A program made the translations under genes and the position numbers. A DNA stretch of 17,544 nucleotides, taken from contig CAAFZP010000044.1 of assembly GCA_900767585.1 (NCBI GenBank), positions 1 through 17,544 of the forward strand, in the 5' to 3' direction. This document shows positions 15,205 through 17,544 of this stretch, one piece after another (position 1 is the stretch's first letter; each line of letters starts with the position of its first letter). Origin of the DNA: Lachnospiraceae bacterium (lineage in GTDB: Bacteria > Bacillota > Clostridia > Lachnospirales > Lachnospiraceae). The notes below the pieces were generated by a model. That model was not told the DNA's origin, ran no database searches, and worked only from the letters and a program-made list of their open reading frames with translations.

Positions 15205-15233
15205 TTTATACATTGCAGGGAACAGATCGTGAA
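15205..15233 (-). promoter_or_regulatory. Candidate hcp promoter
   Basis: On the minus strand, TTCACG (15228-15233), a 17-bp spacer and TATAAA (15205-15210) match the vegetative consensus moderately. The transcript would begin near 15198, about 49 nt before the ATG. I saw no clear Rex, NsrR or HcpR operator nearby. Confidence 0.4.
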
Positions 15234-15316
15234 GACATACAGGGCTGAAAAATATATGCTGTTTTCATAATTCAAAAAAATAATGATGGAAATAATTGTT
15301 TTATTCAAAAATCGGG

Positions 15317-15344
15317 TTGTCAAACAAAAATCCTGTGGTATAAT
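15317..15344 (+). promoter_or_regulatory. Promoter of the thrS T-box transcript
   Basis: TTGTCA (15317-15322), a 16-bp spacer and a perfect TATAAT (15339-15344) preceded by TGG, an extended -10. Transcription should start near 15351 and run through the T-box leader. The stretch between this promoter and the hcp promoter (15234-15316) is A/T-rich with nothing else recognisable. Confidence 0.75.
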
Positions 15345-15350
15345 ACCCAT

Positions 15351-15603
15351 GTATATGGGAAAAAGCGTTGACGGAAAGAGTAGTGCATGGACACCATCCA
15401 GAGAGAACGACAGATGCTGGAAGCCGTTTATGGAAGAAATGTATGAAAACCATTCCCGAGCTGTGCGTAGAAGATGACCGGACATCCGGTTGTTGAAGCG
15501 TCACCGTAAGGCATGCGTTAAAGCCAAATGAAGTGAAACACTAAGGTGGAACCGTGTGAAAGCACCCTTAGATACAAAGCGTTGTATCAAGAGTGTTTTT
15601 TTA
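15351..15603 (+). promoter_or_regulatory. Threonine T-box riboswitch leader of thrS
   Basis: A tRNA-sensing leader of about 250 nt. Stem I elements: GAGTAGTGC on the 5' side, AGAGAGAA and GCTGGAAGCC in the distal part, and a specifier region GAAAACCATTC, in which ACC (15449-15451) is the threonine codon followed by a purine. A small hairpin ACCGG-ACAT-CCGGT (15477-15490) fits stem III. The T-box core AAGGTGGAACCGTG (15543-15556) lies in the antiterminator, closed by CTAAGG (15541-15546) and CCTTAG (15566-15571). The core TGGA predicts pairing with a tRNA-Thr 3' end UCCA. Uncharged tRNA-Thr should stabilise the antiterminator and allow thrS transcription. Confidence 0.93.
15563..15602 (+). terminator. 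T-box regulated terminator
   Basis: CACCCTTA-GATACAA (15563-15577) pairs with TTGTATC-AAGAGTG (15582-15595), with perfect GATACAA/TTGTATC inner arms around AGCG, followed by seven Ts (15596-15602). Its left arm uses the same bases (15563-15571) as the 3' side of the antiterminator, so the two structures are mutually exclusive, as required for T-box control. Confidence 0.9.
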
Positions 15604-15657
15604 TTTTCAGAAGAAACGGCTTGAGCAACGAAAACGCAAATAAAAAGGAGAACGAAA

Positions 15658-17421
15658 ATGGTAAACTTTAAAGAAGACGAGCAGTTAAAAACATTGAATC
15701 ACTCCTGTGCCCATCTGATGGCACAGGCAATCAAGCACCTGTACCCACAGGCAAAGTTCTGGGTAGGACCGGTTGTTGCAGAAGGTTTCTACTATGACGT
15801 AGACCTTGGCGATGATGTAATCCGTGATGAGGATATCGCAGCCATCGAGAAGGAAATGAAGAAGGTTGCAAAGTCAGGCAAGAAGATCATCCGTAAGGAG
15901 ATTTCCAAGGAAGAGGCTCTGGAGATGTTCAAGGATGATGAGTACAAGCTGGATCTGATCTCCAATCTGGAAGATGGAACGATTTCCTGCTATGAGCAGG
16001 GCGACTTTACAGACCTCTGCCGTGGACCTCACGTAGATAATGTAAAGCTCTGCCGTAACTTCAAGCTGCTCCGTCACTCTGGCGCTTATTGGAAGGGCGA
16101 CAGTAACAACAAGGTATTGCAGAGAATCTATGGTGTCTGCTTCCCGACAGCAGAAGAGCTGGAGGCACATCTGAAGCTTCTCGAAGAGGCAAAGGAGAGA
16201 GACCACAGAAAGATTGGTAAGGACATGCAGTTGTTCATGGTAGACGATCTCGTTGGACGTGGACTTCCGATGTTCCTTCCAAAGGGCTATACAATCTGGC
16301 AGGAGCTGGAGAACTACATCAAGGACAAGGAGCGTAAGCTTGGTTACCTGCACGTTATGACACCATGTGTTGGTACGGTGAATCTGTACAAGACATCCGG
16401 CCACTGGGATCACTACAAGGAAAATATGTTCCCTGCTATGGACGTAGAGGGTGAGTCCTTCGTTCTTCGTCCAATGAACTGCCCACATCATATGATGATT
16501 TATGCAAACCGTATGCATTCTTATAAAGACCTCCCAATCCGTATTGGTGAGATCGCGCACGACTTCCGTTTCGAGGCAAGTGGTACATTGAAGGGTATCG
16601 AGCGAGGCAGACATTTCTGTCAGAACGATGCGCATTTGTTCGTGACACCGGAGCAGATCGAGGATGAGTTCTCAAAGGTTGTAGACCTGATCTTCGGCAC
16701 ATACAAGGATTTCGGTATCACAGATTACCGTTGCGTGCTGTCACTGCGTGACCCGGAGAACAAGGTAAAATACCACGATGATGATGAGATGTGGAACACA
16801 GCCGAGGATGCACTCCGTAAGGTATTGAATGACCTTGGTATCGAGTACACAGAGGAAATCGGCGAGGCAGCATTCTACGGACCAAAGCTTGATGTAAATG
16901 TAAAGCCGGCCGTCGGAAATGAATATACACTTTCTACCTGCCAGCTTGACTTCTGTCTGCCTGCGAAGTTCCAGCTTACTTATATTGACAAAGATGGCGA
17001 GAAGAAGACACCGGTTGTATTGCACAGAGCAATCCTTGGTTCTCTTGATCGTTTCATGGCATACATCCTGGAGGAGACAAAGGGTAACCTTCCAACCTGG
17101 TTAGCACCGGTTCAGGTAAAGGTTATGCCGGTTAAGACAGACAACGAAGAGTTGATGGCATATGCACACAAGGTTGTGGATGCGCTGGATGCGAAGAATG
17201 TCCGTGTAGAATTAGACGACAGAGCAGAGAAGCTTGGCTACCGTATGCGTGAAGGTCAGGTGGAGAAGGTTCCATATCTTCTGGTTCTTGGCTTCAACGA
17301 GGTTGAAAATAACACCGTATCTTACAGATTGCATGGTCAGGCAGATACAACTGTTGTTGGTCTGGATGAATTTGTTGCGAAGATTGAGGAAGAGATCAAG
17401 ACAAAGGCGAAAAACAGATAA
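15658..17421 (+). CDS. thrS: Threonyl-tRNA synthetase lacking the TGS domain
   Basis: A 587-residue cytoplasmic class II synthetase that charges tRNA-Thr. It begins almost directly with the editing domain: HSCAH (15-19) and Cys121/His125 (DLCRGPHV) form the editing site that removes mischarged serine. The catalytic core spans about 190-480. Expected zinc ligands are Cys275 (MNCPHH), His326 (DAHLF) and His456 (LHRAI). Motif 2 reads HDFRFEASGTLKGIERGRHF, somewhat unlike the common HRHELSGALSGLMRVRGF form. Motif 3 is GSLDRFMAYI. The anticodon-binding domain follows WLAPVQV to the end. The usual N-terminal TGS domain (about 60 residues) is absent. AAGGAG lies 7 nt before the ATG, and the terminator region upstream leaves no room for it, so the start is secure. 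Expression is controlled by the T-box leader. Confidence 0.97.
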   Translation: MVNFKEDEQLKTLNHSCAHLMAQAIKHLYPQAKFWVGPVVAEGFYYDVDLGDDVIRDEDIAAIEKEMKKVAKSGKKIIRKEISKEEALEMFKDDEYKLDLISNLEDGTISCYEQGDFTDLCRGPHVDNVKLCRNFKLLRHSGAYWKGDSNNKVLQRIYGVCFPTAEELEAHLKLLEEAKERDHRKIGKDMQLFMVDDLVGRGLPMFLPKGYTIWQELENYIKDKERKLGYLHVMTPCVGTVNLYKTSGHWDHYKENMFPAMDVEGESFVLRPMNCPHHMMIYANRMHSYKDLPIRIGEIAHDFRFEASGTLKGIERGRHFCQNDAHLFVTPEQIEDEFSKVVDLIFGTYKDFGITDYRCVLSLRDPENKVKYHDDDEMWNTAEDALRKVLNDLGIEYTEEIGEAAFYGPKLDVNVKPAVGNEYTLSTCQLDFCLPAKFQLTYIDKDGEKKTPVVLHRAILGSLDRFMAYILEETKGNLPTWLAPVQVKVMPVKTDNEELMAYAHKVVDALDAKNVRVELDDRAEKLGYRMREGQVEKVPYLLVLGFNEVENNTVSYRLHGQADTTVVGLDEFVAKIEEEIKTKAKNR

Positions 17422-17424
17422 TCA

Positions 17425-17544
17425 ATGAGGAAATATCGAGTGCTTAGAGTGATCGGTTGCGTCGTTGGCGCAATCGTGATCATTTTGCTATATGAAATGA
17501 TTGGAATATTTGCTGCATACAAGAAGCAGCCGGAACTCTCGGAA
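17425..17544 (+). CDS. N-terminal fragment of a membrane-anchored protein
   Basis: ATG at 17425 opens a frame that runs off the window after 40 residues: a basic start (MRKYRVLRV), one hydrophobic helix (about 8-30) and then AAYKKQPELSE. This is a signal-anchor or uncleaved signal peptide, so the rest is probably extracytoplasmic. It starts 3 nt after the thrS stop and may be co-transcribed, but its ribosome binding site is weak. The family cannot be identified from this fragment. Confidence 0.55.
   Translation, partial: MRKYRVLRVIGCVVGAIVIILLYEMIGIFAAYKKQPELSE

Noticed and set aside
15150..15485. Open frame extending hcp upstream by over 100 codons on the minus strand
   Set aside because: The extra part is antisense to the T-box leader and its promoter, and the MSEMFCFQCQQ start with a good ribosome binding site at 15149 matches the family.
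15874..16635. 253-codon minus-strand open frame inside thrS
   Set aside because: Fully antisense to conserved synthetase motifs with no recognisable domain or start signal; a shadow frame.

Overview
The window looks like a chromosomal segment of an anaerobic Firmicute, most likely a Lachnospiraceae-type Clostridium relative. The evidence is Gram-positive style AGGAGG ribosome binding sites, a T-box riboswitch in front of thrS, an anaerobe-class hybrid-cluster protein, a lipobox substrate-binding protein and intrinsic terminators with long U tracts. This placement is inference; there is no rRNA or other taxonomic marker. I saw no tRNA, rRNA, CRISPR array, insertion sequence or phage gene.

Layout. 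(1) Positions 2-106 are the last 34 codons of an unidentified plus-strand gene. It shares a bidirectional hairpin terminator with a minus-strand MATE-family multidrug/cation antiporter (168-1532). The MATE promoter has the MerR-family architecture: a 19-bp spacer containing an 8-3-8 palindrome. (2) Positions 1752-4157 are a plus-strand polar amino-acid ABC importer: lipoprotein, permease and ATPase, closed by a strong terminator. The lipoprotein appears to be circularly permuted: the segment that normally forms the C-terminus of a family-3 solute-binding protein lies directly after the signal peptide. The ATPase carries a basic insertion of about 34 residues. (3) Positions 4371-10205 are a tightly packed six-gene plus-strand unit: OmpR-type response regulator, large-sensor histidine kinase, two half-size FtsX/MacB-type permeases, a MacB/LolD-type ATPase and a small membrane-anchored protein. 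(4) Positions 10376-13572 are a second ABC system, an ATPase plus one 825-residue permease with two FtsX domains. It lies beyond a terminator-like hairpin that overlaps a possible promoter. (5) A minus-strand hybrid-cluster protein (hcp, 13578-15149) converges on that permease with only 5 bp between stop codons. (6) A divergent promoter, T-box leader (specifier ACC, threonine) and thrS follow. ThrRS starts directly at the editing domain and has no TGS domain. The window ends 40 codons into a membrane-anchored protein.

How the parts may work together. The two-component system probably senses an extracellular molecule, such as an antimicrobial peptide or envelope stress, and controls the adjacent FtsX-type transporter and perhaps the second one. 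Direct repeats upstream of the response regulator gene are a candidate binding site. The amino-acid importer, MATE, HCP and thrS look like independent transcription units. The observations most worth following up are the permuted binding protein, the orphan MerR-type promoter, and the paired FtsX transporter region with its dedicated two-component system.
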